Assembly: GCF_003634315.1 (NCBI RefSeq)
Contig: NZ_RBXL01000001.1
Span: 1,968,501-2,032,500 of the forward strand
Length of the DNA: 64,000 nt
Reading direction: 5' to 3'
Origin: Thiocapsa rosea
GTDB lineage: Bacteria > Pseudomonadota > Gammaproteobacteria > Chromatiales > Chromatiaceae
Position numbers and translations under genes: made by a program. Each line of letters starts with the position of its first letter. Positions within the stretch are counted from its first letter, which is position 1. This document shows positions 29,844-39,934 of the stretch, in pieces. Below the pieces are notes generated by a model. It did no database searches. It saw nothing but the letters and a program-made list of their open reading frames with translations, and was not told the origin of the DNA.

Positions 29844-32800
29844 ATGCAGGGCTCGCCGAACCAACCGCAACCCGGGCGCCGTTGGCCCGTTCTTCCGGCC
29901 CTGATCCTGGGCTTGCTCGTCGGCGGTGCGGCCCTTGATTCGGCCGCACACGCCCCGCCCTCCGTGGTACCCGGATCGCTGCCGAGTCTGCAGGATGTCG
30001 AGGGGCTCCCGAGCGCGCCCGCACGGTCGACCGACCCGGCCGATGCCTTGGCCCCGGCGTCGGCCGAGCCACCGGGCGCAGCGCTCGCCGATCCTGTCGC
30101 AACGGCGCGGATCAAGCAGGACTTCGGCCGGCTGCCGATGCACTTCGAGCCGAATGTCGGACAGAGCGCCGAGGAGGTCCGCTACCTCGCCCGCGGGGCC
30201 GGCTACAGCCTCTTTCTGACGGACACCGAGGCGGTCCTGGTCCTGCAGCCGGGACGCGCCACGGCACTGGCGGATCACGCCGGGGATCAACCCCCCGACG
30301 TCAAGGCGTCCTACCCCTCTTCCGGCACAGGCGCCGAACCCCCGGTTGAGCACCCGCACCCCGATTCGAATCGGCCGCCTTGGCCGCACCGCGGGTTCGA
30401 ACCCGGACGCGCCGTCGGAGCATCGGGCGCGGGTCGCCTCCACCCTGAGCACGCAAACCGCACGGACGCGCAGGGCCAAGGCGACCCGCCCGGAGTCACC
30501 CCGGTGCGGATGCGCCTGGAGGGTGCCACCCGCAACCCCGCCCCACGGATCACCGGCCTCGAGCGCCGGCCCGGCATCAGCAACTACTACCTGGGCAAGG
30601 ATCCGGCCAAATGGCACAGCGGCGTCCCGCACTACGCCAAGGTTCAATATGACCAGGTCTACCCCGGCATCGATCTGGTGTTCTACGGCAATCCCCGCGA
30701 ATTGGAGTACGACCTGGTGGTCGCCCCCGGGGCCGACCCGAGCCAGATTCGTCTCGCCTTCGAGGGCGCGGACGCGTTGCGCATCGACGCGGAGGGTAAT
30801 TTGGTGCTCGCCGTGGCGGGCGGGGAGATCCTGCACCGGGCACCGCGCATCTATCAGCGGGTTGACGGCCGGGAGCGCGCGGTGGCGGGACACTATGTCC
30901 TCCTCGAAGGCGACCCCGCCGACGGCGCGGCCGGGACCGATGTCGTCGGGATGGCCGACGCCGGCACCGTGTCGGCGGTCGGGTTCGTGCTGGCGGCCTA
31001 CGATCCGGCCGAGCCCTTGGTGATCGACCCGGTGGTGGTCTACTCGACCTACCTTGGCGGGAGTTCGTTCGAGTTGGGTTACGGGATCGCCGTCGACGGG
31101 GCCAGCAACGCTTATGTCACGGGGACAACCTACTCCACCGATTTCCCCGTGGTGAACGCCCGCTATACTGAGTTGCGGGGCGAGCAGGACGCCTTCGTGA
31201 CCAAGCTGGACGCCGGAGGTCAGGGGCCGGTCTACTCGACCTATCTGGGCGGGAGTCAGATTGATAATGGGTACGGGATCGCCGTCGACAGCGTCGGCAA
31301 CGCCTATGTCACCGGCGCGACCAGATCCGCAGACTTCCCCACGGTCAACGCCCGCTATCCCCTCTTGAGTCATGTCGAAGACGCCTTCGTGACCAAGCTG
31401 GACGCGGAAGGTCAGGGGCCGGTTTACTCGACCTACCTTGGCGGGAGTTTGTTCGATTGGGGTACCGGGATCGCCGTCGACGGGGCCAGCAACGCTTATG
31501 TCACGGGGACAACCTACGCCACCGATTTCCCCGTGGTCAACGCCCGCTATCCTGGATTGCGGGGCGAGGGGGACGCCTTCGTGACCAAGCTGGACGCCGG
31601 AGGTCAGGGGCCGGTCTACTCGACCTATCTGGGCGGGAGTCGAGCTGATGCTGGGAATGGGATCGCCGTCGACAGCGTCGGCAACGCCTATGTCACCGGC
31701 TGGACCGGATCCGCAGACTTCCCCACGGTCAACGCCTGCTATTCGCACTTACGAGGCTACGCCGACGCCTTCGTAACCAAGCTGGACGCGGAAGGTCAGG
31801 GGCCGGTTTACTCGACCTACCTTGGCGGGAGTTTGATGGATTTGGGTGGGGGGATCGCCGTCGACGGGGCCAGCAACGCCTATGTCACGGGGCAGACCTA
31901 CTCCGCCGACTTCCCCGTCTTCAACGCCCTATATCCCCTGTTGAGTGGCGCGGCAGACGCCTTCGTGACCAAGCTGGACGCGGGAGGCCAGGGGCCGGTC
32001 TACTCGACCTATCTCGGCGGGACTGATCGTTGGCTCTATGGTGACCGCCAGGGTGAGCGTGGGGAGGGGATTGCGGTCGACAGCGCTGGCAACGCCTATG
32101 TCACCGGGGTGACCTACTCGGTCGACTTCCCCGCAGTCAACGCCTGCTATTCGCAATTACGAGGCTACGCCGACGCCTTCGTGACCAAGCTGGACGCGGG
32201 AGGCCAGGGGCCTGTCTACTCGACCTATCTCGGCGGGAGTGAGGGTGAACAAATCAGTGGTGAATCTGGATACGGGATTGCGGTCGACGGGGCCGGCAAT
32301 GCCTATGTCACTGGGCGAACAAAAGCCGGCGACTTCCCCACGGACAACGCTCGCTATCCCCAATTGAGTGGCCGCGATGACGCCTTCGTCACCAAAATCG
32401 ACTCCAGCGACATCGTCAACTTGACCGTCACGCGCACCGGCAACGGCACTGTGAACAGCACCCCGTCGGGCATCGCCTGCGGCTGGGACTGCGCGAAGGC
32501 TTACCCGGCCGGTACGCGGGTGATCCTCACGGCCACCGCGGCCGCGGGCTCCAGGTTTGCCGGATGGGGCAACGCCTGTACCGGTACCGCTGCGACCTGC
32601 ACACTTGTCCTCAGCAGCTCGACCCGTGTGACAGTGACCTTCAACCCGCCGACCCTCTCGCGGGCCTTTTCGGTCGGCCTGTATCGGCCCGACAGCAGCA
32701 CCTTCTTTCTGCTCTACGCCCACAGCGGCGGTCCGGCGAACGTCACCTTCCGTTTCGGTCCCGCCGGTCGCGGTTGGCTGCCGCTCACCGGGGACTGGAA

Positions 32801-33395
32801 CGGGGACGGACGGACCACGGTCGGGTTGTACAACCCGGCCGCCGGTACCTTCTATCTCCGAAACACCCACGGAGGAGGTGTAGCCGATGCGACATTCGCC
32901 TTCGGTTCCGGCGGTCACGGTTGGCTGCCGCTTACCGGCGACTGGGACGGGGACGGGCGGACCACGGTCGGGCTATACAACCCGTCGACCGGCACCTTCT
33001 ATCTCCGGAACGCAAACGCAGGAGGTCCGGCGAACGTCACCTTCGGTTTCGGCCCCGCCGGTCGCGGTTGGTTGCCGCTCACCGGGGACTGGGACGGAGA
33101 CGGGCGGACGACGGTCGGGCTCTACGACCCGTCGGCCGGTACCTTCTACCTCCGCAACGCAAACGCCGGAGGTTCGGCCGATATGGCATTCGCCTTCGGC
33201 CCGCGCGGTCGCGGTTGGTTGCCTTTGACGGGCGACTGGGACGGCGACGGTCCGACAACGGTCGGGCTGTACAACCCGTCGACCGGCACCTTCTACCTCC
33301 GCAACGCAAACGCCGGAGGCTCGGCGAACGTTACCTTCGGGTTCGGCCCCGCAGGCGCAGGCTGGACGCCGTTGACCGGCGACTGGGTGCGGTGA
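29844..33395 (+). CDS. Exported SBBP beta-propeller protein with C-terminal five-repeat module
   Basis: ATG 29844 is preferred (AGAGGGA upstream, and identical context at 33774). The 1183-residue protein has an N-terminal hydrophobic export segment (about 15-38), a DUF7948-like domain (about 85-390; FEPNVGQSAEEVRYLARG, ISNYYLGKDPAKWHSGVPHY, YPGIDLVFYG), seven SBBP repeats (about 395-850; VYSTYLGGS...GIAVDGAGNAYVTG...DFP), one InlB-type repeat (about 855-935) and five repeats of the GLYNPSTGTFYLRNANAGG type ending TPLTGDWVR. Two stacked propellers suggest a binding or scaffold protein at the surface; no catalytic residues are seen. The 5' half is nearly the same as the next gene through duplication. 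Confidence 0.88.
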   Translation: MQGSPNQPQPGRRWPVLPALILGLLVGGAALDSAAHAPPSVVPGSLPSLQDVEGLPSAPARSTDPADALAPASAEPPGAALADPVATARIKQDFGRLPMHFEPNVGQSAEEVRYLARGAGYSLFLTDTEAVLVLQPGRATALADHAGDQPPDVKASYPSSGTGAEPPVEHPHPDSNRPPWPHRGFEPGRAVGASGAGRLHPEHANRTDAQGQGDPPGVTPVRMRLEGATRNPAPRITGLERRPGISNYYLGKDPAKWHSGVPHYAKVQYDQVYPGIDLVFYGNPRELEYDLVVAPGADPSQIRLAFEGADALRIDAEGNLVLAVAGGEILHRAPRIYQRVDGRERAVAGHYVLLEGDPADGAAGTDVVGMADAGTVSAVGFVLAAYDPAEPLVIDPVVVYSTYLGGSSFELGYGIAVDGASNAYVTGTTYSTDFPVVNARYTELRGEQDAFVTKLDAGGQGPVYSTYLGGSQIDNGYGIAVDSVGNAYVTGATRSADFPTVNARYPLLSHVEDAFVTKLDAEGQGPVYSTYLGGSLFDWGTGIAVDGASNAYVTGTTYATDFPVVNARYPGLRGEGDAFVTKLDAGGQGPVYSTYLGGSRADAGNGIAVDSVGNAYVTGWTGSADFPTVNACYSHLRGYADAFVTKLDAEGQGPVYSTYLGGSLMDLGGGIAVDGASNAYVTGQTYSADFPVFNALYPLLSGAADAFVTKLDAGGQGPVYSTYLGGTDRWLYGDRQGERGEGIAVDSAGNAYVTGVTYSVDFPAVNACYSQLRGYADAFVTKLDAGGQGPVYSTYLGGSEGEQISGESGYGIAVDGAGNAYVTGRTKAGDFPTDNARYPQLSGRDDAFVTKIDSSDIVNLTVTRTGNGTVNSTPSGIACGWDCAKAYPAGTRVILTATAAAGSRFAGWGNACTGTAATCTLVLSSSTRVTVTFNPPTLSRAFSVGLYRPDSSTFFLLYAHSGGPANVTFRFGPAGRGWLPLTGDWNGDGRTTVGLYNPAAGTFYLRNTHGGGVADATFAFGSGGHGWLPLTGDWDGDGRTTVGLYNPSTGTFYLRNANAGGPANVTFGFGPAGRGWLPLTGDWDGDGRTTVGLYDPSAGTFYLRNANAGGSADMAFAFGPRGRGWLPLTGDWDGDGPTTVGLYNPSTGTFYLRNANAGGSANVTFGFGPAGAGWTPLTGDWVR

Positions 33396-33422
33396 CGTCG
33401 CGATGCCCGGATTCAGCGATTG

Positions 33423-33773
33423 GCTCTGCCCGAGGTGACAAGCAAGGCCGAGCCCTGGTTCCACCGGCTCGCGTCTCGATGCCTGTGTCTCGGAATCCCC
33501 GTTCCGCTGTGGGCGTTGACCCGCGTCAGGTTCTGCGCATAAAACCCTTACACGAATAAGGTCGTATTTGACCGCCGCGACGGAAGCCTCCTATGCTTCC
33601 ACGGCGCGTGCCTGTATGCGCGAGCGCGTAAGAGATCTCGCTTGGATCGGGCATGGCACCGCGACCGATAGGAGACTCGGCACCTGAGGGACCCGGCATG
33701 CTCGGGACCCGCTGCGCCGGGAGCGGGCAGTGAAACGCCCGTCGGGATCATCACCGCAGCAGAGGGATGGACG
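33423..33773 (+). repeat. Duplicated leader of the second SBBP gene
   Basis: Second copy of the leader found at 29485-29843, lying directly after the first SBBP gene. The distance between equivalent start codons is 3930 bp, giving the period of the duplication. Confidence 0.75.
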
Positions 33774-36700
33774 ATGCAGGGCTCGCCGAACCAACCGCAA
33801 CACGGGCGCCGTTGGCCCGTCCTCCCGGCCTTGATCCTGGGCTTGCTCGTCGGCAGTGCGGCCCTTGATTCCGCCGCCCACACCCCGCCATCCGGGGTGC
33901 CGGGATTGATGCCGAGTCTGCAGGATGTCGAGGGGCTCCTGAGCGCGCCAGCACGGTCGACCGACCCGGCGTCGGTCGAGCCGCCGGACGCCGTGCTCGC
34001 CGATCCTGTCGCAACGGCGCGGATCAAGCAGGACTTCGGCCGGCTGCCGATACACTTCGAGCCGAATGTCGGACAGAGCGCCGAGGAGGTCCGCTACCTC
34101 GCCCGCGGGGCCGGCTACAGCCTCTTTCTGACGGAGACCGAGGCGGTGCTGGTCCTGCAGCCGGGACGCGCTGCGGCACGGGCGGATGAGCACGGGCATG
34201 AACCCCCCGACGACAACGCGTCCCACCCCTCTCCCGGCACGGGCGCCGAACCCCCGGTTGCGCACCCGCACCCCGATTCGAATCGGCCGGCTTGGCCGCA
34301 CCGCCGGTTCGAACCCGGACGCGACGTCGGAGTGTCCGGCGCGGGTCGCGTCCCGCCCGAGCACGCAAATCCCACGGACGCGCAGCGCCAAGCCGACCCG
34401 CCTGCCTCCACCCCGGTGCGGATGCGCCTGGAGGGTGCCACCCGCAACCCCGCCCCTCGGATCACCGGCCTCGAGCGCCGGCCCGGCATCAGCAACTACT
34501 ACCTGGGCAAGGATCCGGCCAAGTGGCACAGCGGCGTCCCGCACTACGCCAAGGTTCAATATGACCAGGTCTACCCCGGCATCGATCTGGTGTTCTACGG
34601 CAATCCCCGCGAATTGGAGTACGACCTGGTGGTCGCCCCCGGGGCCGACCCGAGCCAGATACGTCTCGCCTTCGAGGGCGCGGACGCGCTGCGCATCGAC
34701 GCGGAGGGTAATTTGGTGCTCGCCGTGGCGGGCGGGGAGATCCTGCACCGGGCACCGCGCATCTATCAGCGGGTGGACGGCCGGGAGCGCGCGGTGGCGG
34801 GACACTATGTCCTCCTCGAAGGCGACCCCGCCGACGGCGCGGCCGGGATGGCCGCCGTCGGCAGTGCGTCGGCGGTCGGGTTCGTGCTGGCGGCTTACGA
34901 TCCGGGCGAGTCCTTGGTCATCGATCCGGTGGTGGTCTACTCCACCTATTTGGGCGGAAGTTCGTTTGAGTATGGGGTTGGGATTGCTGTAGACGGAGCC
35001 GGCTACGCTTATGTCACCGGTGAGACCTCCTCTACCGACTTTCCCGCGGTAAACGCCCGCTATCCCCGATTGCGGGGCCACACGGACATCTTCGTGACGA
35101 AGCTAGGGGCCGCAGACCAAGGTCCGGTCTACTCCACTTATTTGGGCGGGAGCTTAGTTGAAAGCTGTGGGGATATCGCCGTCGACCGGGCCGGGAACGC
35201 CTATGTCACCGGCTCGACCATCTCCACCGATTTCCCCGCGGTGAATGCTCTCTATTCCAGTAAGGGCGACTGGGACGTCTTTGTTACGAAGTTGGATCGC
35301 TCAGGCCAGGGGCCGGTCTACTCCACCTACTTGGGCGGGAGTTCGGTCGAGAGGGGTTACGGGATCGCCGTCGACGGGGCCGGCAACGCTTACGTCACGG
35401 GGAGAACCTACTCCGCCGATTTCCCCACGGTCAACGCCCGCTATTCCCGATGGGGTGGGAACTCGGACGCCTTTGTGACCAAGCTGGACGCGGGAGGCCA
35501 GGGGCCGGTTTACTCGACCTACCTCGGCGGGAGTTTGGTTGACGAAGCTTACGGGATCGCCGTCGACGGGGCCGGCAATGCCTATGTCACCGGCGTAACC
35601 CGCTCAGACGATTTCCCCATCGTCAACGCTCGCTATCCCCGATGGGGTGGGAACTTGGATGCCTTTGTGACCAAGCTAGACGCGGGAGGCCAAGGGCCGG
35701 TTTACTCGACCTACCTCGGCGGCAGCTTGCATGACGTGGGGAGAGGGATCGCCGTCGACGGAGCCGGCAACACCTATGTCACCGGACTGACTGCATCCGC
35801 CGATTTCCCCACGGTCAACGCCCGCTATCCCGGATTGAGGGGCGATTGGGACGCCTTTGTGACCAAGCTCGACGCCGGAGGCCGGGGGCCCGTCTACTCC
35901 ACCTACTTGGGCGGGAGTTCGGCTGAGGATGGGGTTGGGATTGCCGTCGACGGGGCCGGCAACGCCTATGTCACCGGCGTAACCCGCTCAGACGATTTCC
36001 CCATCGTCAACGCTCGCTATACCGAATTGCGGGGCTTCGAGGATGCCTTCGTGACCAAGCTGGACGCCGGAGGCCAGGGGCCGGTCTACGCGACCTACCT
36101 CGGCGGGAGTTCGGATGATCGGGGGCTGGCGATCACCGTCGACGGGACTGGCAACGCCTATGTGAACGGGTGGACCGAATCCGCCGATTTCCCCACGGTC
36201 AACGCCCGCTATCCCCGTTTGTGGGGTACCCAGGACGCATTCATCACCAAAATCGACTCCAGCGACATCGTCACCTTGACCGTCACGCGCACCGGCAACG
36301 GCTCCGTGAGCAGCACGCCGGCGGGTATCGCCTGCGGCAACGCTTGCAGCCGGAACTACCCCGCGGGGACCTCTGTCACGCTCAGGGCCGTTGCGGCGTC
36401 CGGATCCGTCTTCAGCGGCTGGGGTGGTGCCTGTATCGGACAAGGCGCCACCTGCACCCTCGCCGATTTAAGGACGTCGGTTCCGGTCACGGCCTACTTC
36501 GCCCTCCGGAATCCGCAAACCGGTGACCCGGTCAAGAACACGCTCGGCAGCGACGGCGGCCCCTCGCCCGCCCAACCAAGGGCCGTTGTCATTACGCACG
36601 GATACAACTCGAATGCGGACACATGGGTTCACGCCAAGGCCTTGGCCTTCTGCAACCAGCTCGGTGCGACCCGGCACGCCGTGTCCTTGTCGAATCGTCT

Positions 36701-38936
36701 CAACCACATCTGCTCCGCCCCGGAGAGGGGCTGGGATGTCTGGACGGTCGATTGGCGCACCAGCGCATCCGCATCGGGGAATCTCGTGCCGTCGATCGTC
36801 TGGACATTCGCGGACGACATCGGGCGTGCGGCGGCGACGCTGCTGGAGCGTCACACCTACCAGCACCTGCACTTCATCGGCCACAGCGCCGGCTCGCGCG
36901 TCATCGCCGAGGCTGCATACAGGATCAGAGCCGCGCGGGGCGACGCGGTCACCCTCCATCTCACCTTTCTGGATGCCTTCGATCCGATGGCCCGCGTTCT
37001 GCCGAACGTATTCAACGGAAGGCATCTGTCCCTGCTCGGCCAACGCGCCTACGTGCCCGGCAAGTATTGGGCGGACAACTATGTCGACACGCGCCCTCTC
37101 GTTCGAACCGGAGATCCGGCATGGGATGCCGCGCTTGCGTTGATTATGCCCAGTGCGCTAGGGATTGCCGATGTCTTGGATACAACAGATTCGCACCTGC
37201 GGTACGCCTACAACGTTAATGTCTCGCCGTCGCCCGACAACCGCGGCTGTGGTCCGATCTGTCGCCACAGCAGGCCTTACCGATTCTACGGGAAGAGCCT
37301 GGACCCGAACTTCCCCGGCGACGACATCGATCCCGTCAACGGCACGGGAGTCATGGGCTACCCGTTGTCTCTGGAGTCCGGAAGAACCTTGTCGCAGCTT
37401 GCTTCCCTCTTCCCGCTGAATACGGAGTGTACTGTCGATAACGGATTGTGCGTGGTTCCAAGCCCCGGCACCTGGTATTACCTCCCCGGAGCGGTCCGCG
37501 ATACGGTCGTGGATGCCACGACCGGAACCGTCAATTATGTCTTCGGCGCCGGCTCCGAGCTTTTCGGTCTCCTGCGGTTCGTGGTGTCGATCCCGACCGT
37601 CAGCAGCGCCGACGCTTTGCTCGAACTGGATGAAGCGGCCGCGGCGCCGACGGTCGAGCCCGCCTGGCTGACGACGAACGTGACGACGACCGGCCCCGTC
37701 AACACACTGAGCTTCGGTTGGCGCTTCACCGGCGGCGGGGAAGGGCTGCTGCGGGTGTTCGTCAACGAAGATCTGGTGACCCAGCTCGACCAGCGTCATC
37801 TGCCGCTGGCCTCCGCGGAACCGGAAGAGATCTTCGTCGGCGAGCTGCCGGCCGGAACCTATCGCATCGCCTTCCGCTTGGACGGCTACGGCAATAACGC
37901 CAGTTCCGTCGAGCTGACCGGGGTGGAGCTGAGTCGGCAGGTTTCGACCTATCCCGTCACCGTCGCCAAGGACGGCGGCGGATCGGGGACGGTGACGAGT
38001 ACCCCGCCGGGCATCGCCTGCGGCCTCGACTGCGAAGAGGCCTACCAAGCCGGGACGCGGGTGATCCTCACGGCCACCGCGGTCGCGGGCTCCAGGTTTG
38101 CCGGATGGGGCGGCGCCTGCACCGGAACCGCCGCGACCTGCACGCTTGACATCAATGGCTCGACCCATGCGACGGCGACCTTCAACCCGCCGACCCTGTC
38201 GGGGGTCTTCACGATCGGACTCTATCGGCCCACCACCGGCACCTTCTTCCTCCGCAACGCCCACAGCGGAGGTCCGGCGAACGTTACCTTCGGCTTCGGC
38301 CCCGGCGGTCGCGGTTGGCTTCCGCTCACCGGGGACTGGAACGGGGACGGGCGGACCACGGTCGGGCTGTACAACCCGGCGGCCGGAACCTTCTATCTGC
38401 GCAACACCCACGGCGGAGGTGCGGCCGATGCGACATTCGCCTTCGGTCCGGCCGGTCGCGGTTGGCGGGCATTGACCGGGGACTGGGACGGGGACGGTCG
38501 GACCACGGTCGGGCTATACAACCCGTCGACCGGCACCTTCTATCTCCGGAACGCAAACGCAGGAGGTCCGGCGAACGTCACCTTCGGTTTCGGCCCCGCC
38601 GGGCGCGGTTGGCTGCCGCTCACCGGTGACTGGGACGGCGACGGGCGGACGACGGTCGGGCTGTACGACCCGTCGGCCGGTAACTTCTACCTCCGCAACG
38701 CAAACGCGGGAGGTCCGGCGAACGTCACCTTCGGTTTCGGCCCCCGCGGTCGCGGTTGGCTGCCGCTCACCGGGGACTGGAACGGCAACGGTCGGACCAC
38801 GATCGGGCTATACAACCCGGCGGCGAGCGCCTTCTACCTCCGCAACGCCCACGGCGCAGGTGCGGCCGACGTGACATTCGTCTTCGGCCCCGCAGGCGCA
38901 GGTTGGACGCCCTTGACTGGCGATTGGGTGCGGTGA
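33774..38936 (+). CDS. Exported SBBP propeller / alpha-beta-hydrolase / five-repeat fusion protein
   Basis: The 1720-residue protein starts at ATG 33774. Residues 1-385 match the preceding gene (export segment, DUF7948-like domain), followed by seven SBBP repeats (about 385-825) and an InlB-type repeat (about 830-905). Unlike its neighbour it then has a lipase-like alpha/beta-hydrolase (about 930-1160): AVVITHGYNSNADTWVHA, nucleophile elbow FIGHSAGSRVIAE (Ser about 1041), LTFLDAFDPM and a His in TDSHLRYAYN. An unassigned beta-rich part (about 1160-1390), a second InlB-type repeat (about 1393-1472) and five repeats ending TPLTGDWVR complete it. It is probably an extracellular esterase/lipase; the substrate is unknown. 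Confidence 0.88.
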   Translation: MQGSPNQPQHGRRWPVLPALILGLLVGSAALDSAAHTPPSGVPGLMPSLQDVEGLLSAPARSTDPASVEPPDAVLADPVATARIKQDFGRLPIHFEPNVGQSAEEVRYLARGAGYSLFLTETEAVLVLQPGRAAARADEHGHEPPDDNASHPSPGTGAEPPVAHPHPDSNRPAWPHRRFEPGRDVGVSGAGRVPPEHANPTDAQRQADPPASTPVRMRLEGATRNPAPRITGLERRPGISNYYLGKDPAKWHSGVPHYAKVQYDQVYPGIDLVFYGNPRELEYDLVVAPGADPSQIRLAFEGADALRIDAEGNLVLAVAGGEILHRAPRIYQRVDGRERAVAGHYVLLEGDPADGAAGMAAVGSASAVGFVLAAYDPGESLVIDPVVVYSTYLGGSSFEYGVGIAVDGAGYAYVTGETSSTDFPAVNARYPRLRGHTDIFVTKLGAADQGPVYSTYLGGSLVESCGDIAVDRAGNAYVTGSTISTDFPAVNALYSSKGDWDVFVTKLDRSGQGPVYSTYLGGSSVERGYGIAVDGAGNAYVTGRTYSADFPTVNARYSRWGGNSDAFVTKLDAGGQGPVYSTYLGGSLVDEAYGIAVDGAGNAYVTGVTRSDDFPIVNARYPRWGGNLDAFVTKLDAGGQGPVYSTYLGGSLHDVGRGIAVDGAGNTYVTGLTASADFPTVNARYPGLRGDWDAFVTKLDAGGRGPVYSTYLGGSSAEDGVGIAVDGAGNAYVTGVTRSDDFPIVNARYTELRGFEDAFVTKLDAGGQGPVYATYLGGSSDDRGLAITVDGTGNAYVNGWTESADFPTVNARYPRLWGTQDAFITKIDSSDIVTLTVTRTGNGSVSSTPAGIACGNACSRNYPAGTSVTLRAVAASGSVFSGWGGACIGQGATCTLADLRTSVPVTAYFALRNPQTGDPVKNTLGSDGGPSPAQPRAVVITHGYNSNADTWVHAKALAFCNQLGATRHAVSLSNRLNHICSAPERGWDVWTVDWRTSASASGNLVPSIVWTFADDIGRAAATLLERHTYQHLHFIGHSAGSRVIAEAAYRIRAARGDAVTLHLTFLDAFDPMARVLPNVFNGRHLSLLGQRAYVPGKYWADNYVDTRPLVRTGDPAWDAALALIMPSALGIADVLDTTDSHLRYAYNVNVSPSPDNRGCGPICRHSRPYRFYGKSLDPNFPGDDIDPVNGTGVMGYPLSLESGRTLSQLASLFPLNTECTVDNGLCVVPSPGTWYYLPGAVRDTVVDATTGTVNYVFGAGSELFGLLRFVVSIPTVSSADALLELDEAAAAPTVEPAWLTTNVTTTGPVNTLSFGWRFTGGGEGLLRVFVNEDLVTQLDQRHLPLASAEPEEIFVGELPAGTYRIAFRLDGYGNNASSVELTGVELSRQVSTYPVTVAKDGGGSGTVTSTPPGIACGLDCEEAYQAGTRVILTATAVAGSRFAGWGGACTGTAATCTLDINGSTHATATFNPPTLSGVFTIGLYRPTTGTFFLRNAHSGGPANVTFGFGPGGRGWLPLTGDWNGDGRTTVGLYNPAAGTFYLRNTHGGGAADATFAFGPAGRGWRALTGDWDGDGRTTVGLYNPSTGTFYLRNANAGGPANVTFGFGPAGRGWLPLTGDWDGDGRTTVGLYDPSAGNFYLRNANAGGPANVTFGFGPRGRGWLPLTGDWNGNGRTTIGLYNPAASAFYLRNAHGAGAADVTFVFGPAGAGWTPLTGDWVR

Positions 38937-39163
38937 GGTTGCATTGCCTGGATTCAGGGCTCGGTGGATCCCTGAAGGAGCGGGCCGCGGGCTTCCGGCA
39001 CGGATGCCATTTCCCGGCGTCGCTGGGTATGCGTCTGTTTCATACGTGAGTGCCTGGAATGTTTCATTCTGAGATGCTGGTAAGCTATGGCGATGAAAAG
39101 ATATCTCGATCTATAGTCAGAAGATCCCTAAATTTCGCTACTGTCCAAAGAAAAGGAATCGCA

Positions 39164-39478
39164 ATGAAGAAGAACAATAGGATTGCAATCATCATCTGTC
39201 TTTCCGGTCTGTTGTTTTCGTGCTCGTACGTTGAATTGAGCGGTACGATGACAAAGGCGACGGGGGAAGTGATGACCGATTTTTCAGAGAATAACGACGG
39301 GTTCGTTGGGAAAATGGCTTCGTTTGGCGGAAAGATCAATACTGCTGTCGGGGGCACTGTCGAAAACATCGCGAGAGAAGGACGTTCCGGTCAGCTGGAG
39401 GGGTCTAAATCGAGTCAGTTTGTCGAGGGTAACAAGAGAGTAATCCGATCGGCAGTCGATTCCGTATCGAGCGAGTGA
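39164..39478 (+). CDS. Small low-GC lipoprotein
   Basis: A 104-residue protein from ATG 39164 (AAAGGAA ribosome binding site six bases upstream). It begins MKKNNRIAIIICLSGLLFSC, a classic lipoprotein signal with Cys20 as acylation site. The mature part (GTMTKATGEVMTDFSENND ... GGKINTAVGGTVENIAREG) is polar with no recognised domain. The gene is much richer in A+T than its neighbours, with AAG/AAT/ATA codons, suggesting a different origin. It sits between the hydrolase fusion gene and the group II intron. Confidence 0.7.
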   Translation: MKKNNRIAIIICLSGLLFSCSYVELSGTMTKATGEVMTDFSENNDGFVGKMASFGGKINTAVGGTVENIAREGRSGQLEGSKSSQFVEGNKRVIRSAVDSVSSE

Positions 39479-39639
39479 GGTTTAAATAGCCTAGTCACGA
39501 GCAGACATCATCTCATGGGGGGCTAATCGTTATGAGCCTGCGTCTTCGGGATGACACGAACCCCGCCGGTGTCAACGTCTCCGATGCTGCGCTCGTCGGC
39601 CTTGATCGTTAGGCCTTGCTCGTAACTCCGTTGCGCCAG

Positions 39640-39934
39640 GCAAAGCCTGGAAGGAGAGGAAGATAGCGAACGGATAAGCCAATCGGAAACTCCTTTTTGC
39701 GACCCACCGGGTGCAAGTCCCGAGCCGGTAAGGAGTGGCCATCCACCGGAACCGAGTGTTGCGTGGTGCGGGAGCGATCCCGCCTGCGAAGCGTACACAG
39801 GGGGCGTGCAGGCCGTGTGATGGAGCCCCGTCACTGAATCCAGCGGAGCCGACGTATTCGGAAGACCGGAAGGCAACAGTTTCGGCATCGTAACGGCCTG
39901 ATGTCGAGACTCCGCCGGGGTCTGAGAGCAGGGC
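39640..39934 (+). ncRNA. Group II intron, 5' part (domain I region)
   Basis: The segment reads as group II intron RNA: CCAGGCAAAGCCTGG hairpin, GCGACCCACCGGGTGCAAGTCC, GAGCCGGTAAGGAGTGGCC, GCGAAGCGTACACAGGGG and CGTATTCGGAAGACCGGAAGGCAACAG in order, similar to proteobacterial intron domain I. The exact 5' boundary is uncertain (near 39628, GTTGCGCC, or near 39697). The matching domains V and VI lie 3.9 kb downstream because a transposon is inserted between them. The intron is therefore split but could still be spliced as one RNA. Confidence 0.7.

Noticed and set aside
30340-30420. tRNA-like GATTCGAATC sequence
   Set aside because: It is coding sequence of the SBBP gene with no cloverleaf around it.
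29661-31748. Minus-strand frames with GVDRGEVCGSGRAGDIGVA-type repeats opposite the SBBP genes
   Set aside because: They mirror the SBBP repeats of the plus strand; no signal peptide or known repeat family on the minus strand.
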